Notes under the pieces: model-generated
Told to the model about the DNA's origin: nothing
What the model saw: the letters and a program-made list of their open reading frames with translations, nothing else
Database searches by the model: none
Assembly: GCA_934454635.1 (NCBI GenBank)
Contig: CAKSFR010000007.1
Span: 68,754-132,753, forward strand
Source: an uncultured Ruminiclostridium sp.
GTDB taxonomy: Bacteria > Bacillota > Clostridia > Oscillospirales > Ruminococcaceae
Direction: 5' to 3'
Length of the DNA stretch: 64,000 nucleotides
Made by a program: the position numbers and the translations under genes
Shown: positions 43,158 through 52,800 of the stretch, in pieces
Position numbering within the stretch: the stretch's first letter is position 1
How the letters are laid out: every line of letters starts with the position of its first letter

Positions 43158-43251
43158 GCGGGCGCACGGCGCAGACTTCGTCTGCGCCGCTGCGCGGCTT
43201 CGCCGCGCAGCCCCTGCGTTTTGCTCCGCAAAACGCAGGGCGTGCGCCCGC
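43158..43251. repeat. Cloverleaf repeat element C1 (four-way junction)
   Basis: Outer stem GCGGGCGCACG (43158-43168) with CGTGCGCCCGC (43241-43251). Inner hairpins: 43169-43176/43180-43187 (8 bp, loop ttc), 43189-43198/43202-43211 (10 bp, loop ttc) and 43212-43224/43228-43240 (13 bp, loop tcc). Only one base is unpaired at the junction. Confidence 0.9.
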
Positions 43252-43265
43252 CCCGCCGCGGTGAT

Positions 43266-43343
43266 GCGCACGCGCGCCCGATTTGCGAAGCAAATCGGGC
43301 ACAGACTGCGAAGCCGACGAAGTCGGCTTCGCAGCGCGTGCGC
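43266..43343. repeat. Cloverleaf repeat element C2 (three-way junction)
   Basis: Outer stem GCGCACGCGC (43266-43275) with GCGCGTGCGC (43334-43343). Inner hairpins: 43276-43286/43290-43300 and 43308-43318/43322-43332, both 11 bp with loop gaa, separated by a 7-base linker, as in element A. It lies 14 bases beyond C1 and 14 bases after the end of the histidine kinase gene. Confidence 0.9.
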
Positions 43344-43357
43344 AAGGTCCGCCGCTT

Positions 43358-44503
43358 TCACCCGCATATCGGCAGCGAGATTGTGACTTCAAGCCCCTCG
43401 GCGCAGTTTTTCAGCGTAACGCTTCCACTGTGCTGCTCCGCGACATATTTCACAATGAACAGCCCAAGTCCTGAGCCTTGTTCCCCGCCGCAGTTTTTTC
43501 CACGGTAGAACTTTCCGAAAATGAACGGCATATCCTCGTCGGGAATACCTCCTCCGTAATCTCTGAAATGAATGCTCACAGCTTCCGCGTCACGGGTAAC
43601 GGCAACATCAATATCCGTTTTGGCGTATTTGCGCGCGTTCGTTATTACATTGCCGAATATCTGCGTAAGTCTGTTTCTGTCCGCGTTCACATTTACCGAA
43701 AACATTGGTTTGGCAAAACGCACATCGCCGTACTCCTCGCCTATATCGGTGACAATTTTCTCGGCAAACCCGCAGAACTCCAGCATTTCTTTATTCATTT
43801 TCAGCTTGTCAAGGTCGGAAAGCGAGTGCAGAAACATATCGTCGGTAAGGCGCGAAACCTCGTCACATTTGCTCATTATCACATTAAGATAGCGGCGGCG
43901 TTTTTCGGGAGTACTGTCCAGACCCGCTTCAAGTCCCTCGGCATACGCGCGTATTGAAGCGATAGGCGTTTTAATATCATGGGAAAGCGTAGCAATAACG
44001 GTTTTGTTGTTTTCTATCGCTTCTCTTTCACAGGCTCGCGCGCTTACAATTTCCCGCCGCATACTGTCGAAAGCCCATGTAAATTTTCCGAAATAATTCG
44101 TCCGTTCATAGTTCAGTGCGACGTCAAAATTTCCCGCGGCTATGCCCTCAGCGTATTTTTCAAGCTTTTTGAACGGACGCAGGACGGCAAACCAAACGTA
44201 AACAAATGCTGCCGAAATTGCAGCGCCCGAAACTGCAAAAATAATCCAAAGGCAGTCGATATTGCCGCTTACCTCGGGAGAAAACGCAGAAGAAAGCTCG
44301 TCTTTAAGCTTTGCGGTACATTCCAGCGCAGCCTGTGTATCTCCATTTTCGATAAGCTGTTCAATTTCGTTTACAGAAACCGCAAATTTCCCGCAGTCCG
44401 ACTCGGGCGCACCGCCGATAGAACCGCTTATCGCCGCTGTAACCGCCGCAAGGATACCGATAAAAACAAGCGCTGTGGCTATGAGTCTTTTTTTCACTTC
44501 CAC
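43358..44503 (-). CDS. Sensor histidine kinase
   Basis: A 381-residue kinase. A membrane helix near residue 15, an extracellular region of about 60 residues, a second helix near 90, then HAMP (PFKKLEKYAEGIAAGNFDVAL), HisKA with the phosphorylated His in TLSHDIKTPIASIRAYAEG, and an ATPase domain (N box GNVITNARKYAK, then YGGGIPDEDMPFIF and GSGLGLFIVKYVAEQHSG). It overlaps the response regulator gene by 10 bases. Two cloverleaf elements lie after its stop. It probably senses the signal handled by the neighbouring ABC transporter. Confidence 0.94.
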   Translation of the reverse strand: MEVKKRLIATALVFIGILAAVTAAISGSIGGAPESDCGKFAVSVNEIEQLIENGDTQAALECTAKLKDELSSAFSPEVSGNIDCLWIIFAVSGAAISAAFVYVWFAVLRPFKKLEKYAEGIAAGNFDVALNYERTNYFGKFTWAFDSMRREIVSARACEREAIENNKTVIATLSHDIKTPIASIRAYAEGLEAGLDSTPEKRRRYLNVIMSKCDEVSRLTDDMFLHSLSDLDKLKMNKEMLEFCGFAEKIVTDIGEEYGDVRFAKPMFSVNVNADRNRLTQIFGNVITNARKYAKTDIDVAVTRDAEAVSIHFRDYGGGIPDEDMPFIFGKFYRGKNCGGEQGSGLGLFIVKYVAEQHSGSVTLKNCAEGLEVTISLPICG

Positions 44504-45177
44504 ACCTCCAGCATATACCCAACCTTGTAAACCGTTTTGATAAATTCGGGATTTGCGGGGTCGCGTTCCAGTTTTTCACGAAGCCAGCGTATATGTACCG
44601 CAAGCGTTGACGGTTCAACCGCAGAAAAAGCGCCCCACACCTCGGTAAGCAGCTTGTCTTTCGCAATAGCAGTGTTCAGATTTTCACACAAATACGCCAG
44701 AAGATCAAATTCCCGCAGTGAAAGAGAAACGCTTTTCCCGCCTTTCGTCACGCTGCGCGACGTTATATTCACACAAACATCTCCGAATGAAACGATCTTT
44801 TCTTGTTCATTGAAGCCGTAAGCGCGCCGCAGCAGCGCATTCACCCGTGAAAGCAGCTCCTTCATCGAATACGGCTTGGGCAGATAATCATCGCCGCCTA
44901 TATCAAATCCCGCTATCCTGTCATTCTCGCCTGTTCGCGCACTTGCGAAAATCACAGGCACAGCCGATACACGGCGAAGCTCCGAGCATATTTCAAAACC
45001 CGTTCCGTCGGGAAGATTTATATCAAGCAGTATAAGTGAAAATTTCTCTTTTTTGAGCAGTTCAAATGCCTCCCCGCAGCTTCCCGCTTCGGTAACGGCG
45101 AAGCCGTAGCTTTTAAGCATTTCCGATATGATAAATGACAGATCGCTGTCGTCGTCAATAATAAGTATTTTCTTCAT
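44494..45177 (-). CDS. OmpR-family response regulator
   Basis: A 227-residue protein started at ATG 45177 (MKKILIIDDDSDLSFII), which AGAGGTG precedes; GTG 45183 is inside that site. The receiver domain has the acidic pair IIDDD, the phosphorylated Asp in LILLDINLPDGTGF and Lys in YLPKPYSMKEL. The C-terminal winged helix (SLSLREFDLLAYLCENLN, EPSTLAVHIRWLREKLE) binds DNA, typically as a dimer on direct repeats 11 bp apart, such as those found at the ABC promoter. Confidence 0.95.
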   Translation of the reverse strand: MKKILIIDDDSDLSFIISEMLKSYGFAVTEAGSCGEAFELLKKEKFSLILLDINLPDGTGFEICSELRRVSAVPVIFASARTGENDRIAGFDIGGDDYLPKPYSMKELLSRVNALLRRAYGFNEQEKIVSFGDVCVNITSRSVTKGGKSVSLSLREFDLLAYLCENLNTAIAKDKLLTEVWGAFSAVEPSTLAVHIRWLREKLERDPANPEFIKTVYKVGYMLEVWK

Positions 45178-45207
45178 TTGCACACCTCTCCGCAGCTTTT
45201 TATGCTC

Positions 45208-45236
45208 ATTATATCATACCAAAATAAATATTTCAA
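45208..45236 (-). promoter_or_regulatory. Promoter of the two-component system
   Basis: On the minus strand TTGAAA (45231-45236) and TATAAT (45208-45213), 17 bases apart. Confidence 0.7.
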
Positions 45237-45327
45237 GCATCTTGTTCAGTCCTCGCAAGCCACGCTGCGCCGCCGTCTGTCTTGTTTCCCGATTTCACCG
45301 CTATTTTGCTTTCAAATCAATAAACAT

Positions 45328-45356
45328 AAAAGGCTGTCGCACGCAGACAGCCTTTT
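45328..45356. terminator. Terminator between the membrane-protein operon and the two-component system
   Basis: Perfect stem AAAAGGCTGTC (45328-45338) and GACAGCCTTTT (45346-45356). It lies about 200 bases after the membrane protein gene; the stretch 45357-45441 before it holds nothing else I can identify. Confidence 0.75.
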
Positions 45357-45441
45357 AATATTTTATCTATTTTTTGTCAAATACAAACATTCTTTTTCCA
45401 CCCGAAAGCGCAGCACTCGTATTTTACAAGACTAAGTTGGC

Positions 45442-45549
45442 TTAAATTTTCTCCTTTACGCCCGCAGACAGCGAAGCATATTCTCGCGCGCCTGCTTTGC
45501 GTAGGCGATATTTCAAAGATAATTTTGCCATACGGCTGCTCTTGCTCAT
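45442..45549 (-). CDS. Possible coupled small basic peptide (35 residues)
   Basis: An open frame begins 5 bases after the stop of the membrane protein gene and would be read by reinitiation, since no clear ribosome binding site is seen. The product, from MSKSSRMAKLSLKYRLRK to SLSAGVKEKI, is strongly basic. It is only 35 residues and could be chance. Confidence 0.25.
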   Translation of the reverse strand: MSKSSRMAKLSLKYRLRKAGAREYASLSAGVKEKI

Positions 45550-45554
45550 CCGAA

Positions 45555-46055
45555 TCAGTGAATAAATATCATCATGATTGCCGACAGAACCGCCGCAATG
45601 ACAGCCATGCCGAATGTCCCGAAAATCCACTTTCTGCACTTGTTTTTTGCAGTGATATACGGCTTCAGGTCTTCCGTACCCGGAATTGTCCATGCTTTTG
45701 TGTGCCCGACCCAAAGCTCGTCAATCAGAAAGCGGTCGATAATGTTCAGCACCAAAAGAATGACCAGCATCTGCCAAAAGCCCGCAAGGAATCCTCTCGC
45801 GCCGTTGACTGCGTAGACGCAAACCAACATATACGCAACGTAAACAGGAAGTCCGCACACCTTGAACAGAAGCGATGTTTTCTTGATTTTTTCCCTCGTC
45901 GTCAGCCCCAGTTCAATGCAGCGCTCCTGCACCTCCGGATTGTAAAGCTGGAGCATTCCGACCGCGCCCTTGCGGATACCGATGGCGCAGACCAGAACGA
46001 GCAAACCTCCCAGTTCGACACCCTCTAAAATTGTTTTTAAAATCAGTTCTTTCAT
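45555..46055 (-). CDS. Small membrane protein of unknown function
   Basis: A 166-residue protein started at ATG 46055 (MKELILKTILEGVELGGLLV), which overlaps the stop of the reductase-like gene by 4 bases (ATGA); GAGAGG is 8 bases upstream. Four hydrophobic segments are seen, near residues 10-28, 65-83, 90-112 and 145-163. The region between the third and fourth carries DELWVGHTKAWTIPGTEDLKPY, probably exposed. I do not recognise the family. Coupling to a ketopantoate reductase-like gene is the only context. Confidence 0.75.
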   Translation of the reverse strand: MKELILKTILEGVELGGLLVLVCAIGIRKGAVGMLQLYNPEVQERCIELGLTTREKIKKTSLLFKVCGLPVYVAYMLVCVYAVNGARGFLAGFWQMLVILLVLNIIDRFLIDELWVGHTKAWTIPGTEDLKPYITAKNKCRKWIFGTFGMAVIAAVLSAIMMIFIH

Positions 46056-46978
46056 TTCAAGTACCTCTCGCACTCCTTTTCAAGCTCCGTCCAAACAGGA
46101 TATTTCGCTCCGTTTTCATCAAAAAATTTTTTCATATCGAGATTCAGTGCGCTCATCTCATCAACCGCATTCATAGCGTGATCAGAAACGCATATTTTTC
46201 CGATTATTGTGGCGCACATGAGTTTGAAAAAACGCAGGCAGGTTTTGCGGTACGCTTCACCTTCAAAATTCTCGTCCTCTTTTGGCAAAATCGAGTGTCC
46301 GGCATTCTTTATGGCATGATAGCCCTCAATATTTGCGTCAACCAGCCGGTTCAGATATGCTGTGTTACCCTTGAGTTTTTTCAGATTACCGTCCGTTTTG
46401 TAGCAGGCAAATACCGCAGGCAACACAAACGCCGCGTGACAGAGAAGAAAGTCCTCCATATTAGACTCATAGATCACCTTGTATTTTGTATCGCCGAAAA
46501 TCCGACCGATAAGCTGCTCGTTTGAGGGCGCGTCCGAAAGCTGACCGATAGTGATTTTTTTGACGTCGGCGGAAACTACGCAATCGCTCTCACGATGTCC
46601 CGCCGAATGAGCAAAGGCAAACAAGACATTCTTCTCGGACAGCGAATCGGCAAGCGCTTTTGCGCGCACATTGTTGCCGACAAAGACAATGTTTTTCGTT
46701 TTGTTTGAACTCAGAGCTGAAATAACCGTTTCAATCTGCGTATATCGAACAACAACGAAAATCACATCATATGTATCCTCTGCCGCAAGTTCGGTCACAA
46801 CGGGAATACGGCTGATTGACACGCGAGGGGAAAACTTATCCTTAATCCGCAGTCCATTCTTTTGAATCTCCTCTGCCCAGCTTCCCCGGGCAAGTAGTGT
46901 TACATCCTTGCCTGCACGAAACAGATTTCTCGCAAGATTGCAGCCGAGCACGCCTGCGCCGTAGATCAATATTCTCAT
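46052..46978 (-). CDS. Ketopantoate reductase-like (ApbA/PanE family) dehydrogenase
   Basis: A 308-residue protein. The N-terminal Rossmann motif RILIYGAGVLGCNLARNLFR binds NAD(P)H, followed by VTLLAR. The C-terminal helical domain carries the lysine region NAGHSILPKED. The family reduces ketopantoate to pantoate in coenzyme A synthesis, but relatives act on other 2-keto acids, and no pan genes are nearby. It heads a two-gene operon with a membrane protein, which suggests a role other than pantothenate synthesis. Confidence 0.8.
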   Translation of the reverse strand: MRILIYGAGVLGCNLARNLFRAGKDVTLLARGSWAEEIQKNGLRIKDKFSPRVSISRIPVVTELAAEDTYDVIFVVVRYTQIETVISALSSNKTKNIVFVGNNVRAKALADSLSEKNVLFAFAHSAGHRESDCVVSADVKKITIGQLSDAPSNEQLIGRIFGDTKYKVIYESNMEDFLLCHAAFVLPAVFACYKTDGNLKKLKGNTAYLNRLVDANIEGYHAIKNAGHSILPKEDENFEGEAYRKTCLRFFKLMCATIIGKICVSDHAMNAVDEMSALNLDMKKFFDENGAKYPVWTELEKECERYLK

Positions 46979-47045
46979 TTTTTGTTCCTTTCTTTTGCTT
47001 TATTTCAATACTGCACGCATCGCCGCCGAATCGCGCCAAGCATAC

Positions 47046-47105
47046 AGTTAGTTGCAGCTAACCCGCATTCATTCATATTATAGCATGATTCATCAGCTTT
47101 TGCAA
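47046..47105 (-). promoter_or_regulatory. Promoter and palindromic operator of the reductase-like gene
   Basis: On the minus strand TTGCAA (47100-47105) and TATAAT (47077-47082), 17 bases apart. About 10 bases downstream of the predicted start lies GTTAG-TTGCAG-CTAAC (47048-47063), a 16-bp near-perfect palindrome placed to block transcription if bound. Confidence 0.55.
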
Positions 47106-48846
47106 GTGAAAAAGAAGAAAAACTTGAAAGCCTGTCGATTATCGCTAAAAAGCTGTGCTTTCATTTCAACTCACACGCCTCTTGCGAGGCGCGACTTACC
47201 TCAATTTTAATTTTTTTTTATTATTCCAAAATTTCAACTCACACGCCTCTTGCGAGGCGCGACCTCAACGTTCATGACCTCGTTCAGATAAACCTGATTT
47301 CAACTCACACGCCTCTTGCGAGGCGCGACAAAATCCCTCGGTAGACGTTTATCGTTATGTTACCGATTTCAACTCACACGCCTCTTGCGAGGCGCGACTA
47401 TTGCTGGGTGTTTTACTATTGTTCGTGTGTGCATTTCAACTCACACGCCTCTTGCGAGGCGCGACCAGGATTTAAGATACCTTATTATTGATTATCTAAT
47501 TTCAACTCACACGCCTCTTGCGAGGCGCGACTCCACACCGATATACGGGTCTGAAACCGCGCACATTTCAACTCACACGCCTCTTGCGAGGCGCGACTGG
47601 GGGCGCTCACGCCCCCGAACCGTTTGGCGTGCATTTCAACTCACACGCCTCTTGCGAGGCGCGACCCGCTTGCGCGTGCTGTCGTAGTGCGCTGCGATAT
47701 ATTTCAACTCACACGCCTCTTGCGAGGCGCGACATATAGCGTGGAGCGTTTACGGATAGATTCGTATATTTCAACTCACACGCCTCTTGCGAGGCGCGAC
47801 GTATCGAGGGACATTTCAGTTCTCACGCGATGCGTATTTCAACTCACACGCCTCTTGCGAGGCGCGACCTGAAGCGCCTCGAGCACGGCAATTCCCGTTA
47901 CATTTCAACTCACACGCCTCTTGCGAGGCGCGACCCGTCAATGCTCATGATTGCCGATACGCGGCTCCTATTTCAACTCACACGCCTCTTGCGAGGCGCG
48001 ACGGGAACGTAAATATCTCGCTTTTTCTTTTGCGGATTTCAACTCACACGCCTCTTGCGAGGCGCGACTGCCCCATACCGTGCTTCAATCCGTATTCCGA
48101 AAGATTTCAACTCACACGCCTCTTGCGAGGCGCGACGTGTTCGGAATGTGGATATATCCCGCCGTACGATAATTTCAACTCACACGCCTCTTGCGAGGCG
48201 CGACGACAACCTCGGGCAAGGGCAAGGTCACCGTTTCGGATTTCAACTCACACGCCTCTTGCGAGGCGCGACTTGACGACGCTATGTATTCCATTTCGGG
48301 CATGGCTATTTCAACTCACACGCCTCTTGCGAGGCGCGACGCCGAGCTGATCGGCAAAATCGACGCATTGGCAATAATTTCAACTCACACGCCTCTTGCG
48401 AGGCGCGACCCGACTTATTAAACGTGATAGTCGCTTTTACAGGCATATTTCAACTCACACGCCTCTTGCGAGGCGCGACGTCGTCCGTGCGTGATACAAG
48501 GCGAGGTAAGCTATTTCAACTCACACGCCTCTTGCGAGGCGCGACCGCAGGATTTTTGTGGATTGCCCAATCCATGTAGATTTCAACTCACACGCCTCTT
48601 GCGAGGCGCGACGGCGTGTTAAGCCATGAGTAATAGATTATTTCTATTTCAACTCACACGCCTCTTGCGAGGCGCGACACAACATCTGAACGCCTTAACG
48701 AAATAATGTGCATTTCAACTCACACGCCTCTTGCGAGGCGCGACGCCCCTACGGAATACAGATTTTTGATGCACTATAATTTCAACTCACACGCCTCTTG
48801 CGAGGCGCGACGCAGGTACGCCATCATCATAACAACCGCAGCTGGG

Positions 48847-49081
48847 ATTTCAACTCACACGCCTCTTGCGAGGCGCGACATGCTATTGCCAGCTTGAGTA
48901 AAAACATAATGACCATTTCAACTCACACGCCTCTTGCGAGGCACGACCTGCAGATCTATGCGCAAGAAAAGGGCTTAGGCATTTCAACTCACACGCCTCT
49001 TGCGAGGCGCGACGGCTTAGTTTCCGCCCTGTATACTGTCACATCGCTATTTCAACTCACACGCCTCTTGCGAGGCGCGAC
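48847..49081. repeat. Segmental duplication within the array, copy 1
   Basis: 235 bases holding three spacers (48880-48914, 48948-48980, 49014-49048) and their repeats, including the variant repeat at 48915-48947. Identical to 49587-49821; the spacers on either side differ. Confidence 0.95.
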
Positions 49082-49586
49082 TGCCAAAATCGAAAGTCAA
49101 CCTAAAACGCAATCAATTTCAACTCACACGCCTCTTGCGAGGCGCGACAGTGCAAAATGAAAAAATATGATATAATTTATTAATTTCAACTCACACGCCT
49201 CTTGCGAGGCGCGACGTGATGATACCGCTGCTCATTACGGCGTTCTGCCTATTTCAACTCACACGCCTCTTGCGAGGCGCGACCGCCCCTTTTAAGCAGC
49301 TTGTCACGTTTGTTTTCATTTCAACTCACACGCCTCTTGCGAGGCGCGACGAACCAAATGTAACAAATATTGACAATTCACAATCATTTCAACTCACACG
49401 CCTCTTGCGAGGCGCGACAATGAGAACGAAGGCTATTTCGGAACAGGCATTACATTTCAACTCACACGCCTCTTGCGAGGCGCGACAATTTAATGAAAAA
49501 CGTCAAATTTCGCAAAATTATTTCAACTCACACGCCTCTTGCGAGGCGCGACATGAACTAAATCGGCTCTCCCCTGCCCCAACACG

Positions 49587-49821
49587 ATTTCAACTCACAC
49601 GCCTCTTGCGAGGCGCGACATGCTATTGCCAGCTTGAGTAAAAACATAATGACCATTTCAACTCACACGCCTCTTGCGAGGCACGACCTGCAGATCTATG
49701 CGCAAGAAAAGGGCTTAGGCATTTCAACTCACACGCCTCTTGCGAGGCGCGACGGCTTAGTTTCCGCCCTGTATACTGTCACATCGCTATTTCAACTCAC
49801 ACGCCTCTTGCGAGGCGCGAC
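49587..49821. repeat. Segmental duplication within the array, copy 2
   Basis: Identical to 48847-49081 base for base, including the G-to-A variant repeat (49655-49687). The two copies are 740 bases (11 units) apart. Confidence 0.95.
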
Positions 49822-52800
49822 GTCAGTTTTCGGAAATCGTTAATCAACTCTTGTTCATTTCAACTCACACGCCTCTTGCGAGGCGCGACGATATGTTCAA
49901 GGATTACACGCTTTTATTCCATGAATTTCAACTCACACGCCTCTTGCGAGGCGCGACGACGTAGTGGCGGCACGGAGCAACGCGACGTGCCGCATTTCAA
50001 CTCACACGCCTCTTGCGAGGCGCGACGATTTTACGCAATCCGAAGCACCAAAACGCGGCGATTTCAACTCACACGCCTCTTGCGAGGCGCGACGAGTTAC
50101 GAAGTTGTCACCCCTATAATATCACATATTTCAACTCACACGCCTCTTGCGAGGCGCGACCGCTTGTTTTCAAACACGAAGCAGTCATGATAAATATTTC
50201 AACTCACACGCCTCTTGCGAGGCGCGACGATAGTTCCGAGGTGTACAGCGGCGTGACTGTACATTTCAACTCACACGCCTCTTGCGAGGCGCGACGATTA
50301 AAAATCTCAACGCTGACGCGGCAATGTACATTTCAACTCACACGCCTCTTGCGAGGCGCGACGCTGCGAAGAACGCAATTAAAATCAAGCCTATCGATTT
50401 CAACTCACACGCCTCTTGCGAGGCGCGACGAGGGCATAATTGCCGCTTGGTGCTGTTTAAATAAATTTCAACTCACACGCCTCTTGCGAGGCGCGACTGA
50501 TTGTTTCGATGTTTTTCTTGTTCAGTTTGCCATTTCAACTCACACGCCTCTTGCGAGGCGCGACCCCGTAATGGGCGGTGGCAAGGTATGTTTATATATT
50601 TCAACTCACACGCCTCTTGCGAGGCGCGACTGATGCACACAGACACAGACGACGCAGGAAACATAATTTCAACTCACACGCCTCTTGCGAGGCGCGACTA
50701 TGAAGATTGTCAAGGTTGAGGAAACCGTTTCGAAATTTCAACTCACACGCCTCTTGCGAGGCGCGACGGCAATGGTTTGCCGATTACGTTAAATACACCG
50801 ATTTCAACTCACACGCCTCTTGCGAGGCGCGACATTATGCTGTAAAAATACTGCCGTTCCCTTATCATTTCAACTCACACGCCTCTTGCGAGGCGCGACA
50901 CGGCAGGAGGTGTGAAAAAATGACCGAAAAGCAAATTTCAACTCACACGCCTCTTGCGAGGCGCGACTCACCGCGTCGCCGATCTTATCTAAGTTCCACG
51001 ATTTCAACTCACACGCCTCTTGCGAGGCGCGACACGATCGAGAACCAAAGGTCGTCAGTAGAACATATATTTCAACTCACACGCCTCTTGCGAGGCGCGA
51101 CGATGATTTCGTTTGTGTTTTCCTCGCCGAAACAATTTCAACTCACACGCCTCTTGCGAGGCGCGACGCTTGCCGCATATCTTATCCCGCTTTCAGTCCG
51201 ATTTCAACTCACACGCCTCTTGCGAGGCGCGACAGTTCAAAACCGCGAGGGTTGATTGTTTTTTCAAAATTTCAACTCACACGCCTCTTGCGAGGCGCGA
51301 CAGACGCTTTAGCTTCGGAATGGATATTCGGTGACATTTCAACTCACACGCCTCTTGCGAGGCGCGACCTACGGTTGGCGACCCGTTTTTCCCCACATTC
51401 AATTTCAACTCACACGCCTCTTGCGAGGCGCGACTAAATCCGAAGGCTCTGCTTTCGCACCTCAAGACTATTTCAACTCACACGCCTCTTGCGAGGCGCG
51501 ACCCTCTACTGCAACATATCTCGCGCCGCTCGAACATTTCAACTCACACGCCTCTTGCGAGGCGCGACTGAATGATACCACGTTACAGATCTACGCGCAA
51601 GAAAATTTCAACTCACACGCCTCTTGCGAGGCGCGACTCGTCGCTAAATCTTCATCGGAGACAATTCCAGATTTCAACTCACACGCCTCTTGCGAGGCGC
51701 GACGAAGTAAATAGCCTTGCCGCAGAAGTTCTCTGCGATTTCAACTCACACGCCTCTTGCGAGGCGCGACGCAATGGAAACGGCAGGAAACAAGGATTAT
51801 TCCATTTCAACTCACACGCCTCTTGCGAGGCGCGACACAGCACATCCGAAATTCTCAATCCAGTCGCCAATTTCAACTCACACGCCTCTTGCGAGGCGCG
51901 ACTGTTAGCCATTAGCACTATAGTGCAGTTGGCTATCATTTCAACTCACACGCCTCTTGCGAGGCGCGACGGAACAGGTTGACGCGGTTAAGGTTTACGC
52001 CGAATTTCAACTCACACGCCTCTTGCGAGGCGCGACGGCACGGAGCAACGCGACGTGCCGCAAGCGGGCAATTTCAACTCACACGCCTCTTGCGAGGCGC
52101 GACAGGGAAAGGAAATTTATGATGAAAAATGAGAATGAATTTCAACTCACACGCCTCTTGCGAGGCGCGACGAAGTTCTTCGGTCAATTTGCAAACTACG
52201 CTATATTTCAACTCACACGCCTCTTGCGAGGCGCGACGAGCGCGAAAAGTGTCGCGATTTTATGTAGGTGTTATTTCAACTCACACGCCTCTTGCGAGGC
52301 GCGACGCACTGCTCATAATTTATATCCCTCTGATTTCTATTTCAACTCACACGCCTCTTGCGAGGCGCGACGTGCGATTTCTTCACTTGCGTTGCATGGA
52401 GAAACGATTTCAACTCACACGCCTCTTGCGAGGCGCGACAGTTGCTCCGCTTTCAAACAACAACAGCTGGCTAATTTCAACTCACACGCCTCTTGCGAGG
52501 CGCGACGCGGAGTTTTATGCTCCGCTTTTCTTCGGCTAAAAATTTCAACTCACACGCCTCTTGCGAGGCGCGACCTGTTGCCGAACCGCCCGTTCAGGCA
52601 AAAGATAATTTCAACTCACACGCCTCTTGCGAGGCGCGACGACAACACGCCTATATCCGCTGCGCTTCTTAAAAACATTTCAACTCACACGCCTCTTGCG
52701 AGGCGCGACATTTTGTTCCCTTTCGCGTCAGCAGTTTCATAACTATTTCAACTCACACGCCTCTTGCGAGGCGCGACGCGTTGTCTATTGCCGAACGTGT

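Noticed and set aside
49149-49182. TATAAT-like promoter within a spacer
   Set aside because: It is part of a captured AT-rich spacer; no other evidence suggests transcription from here.
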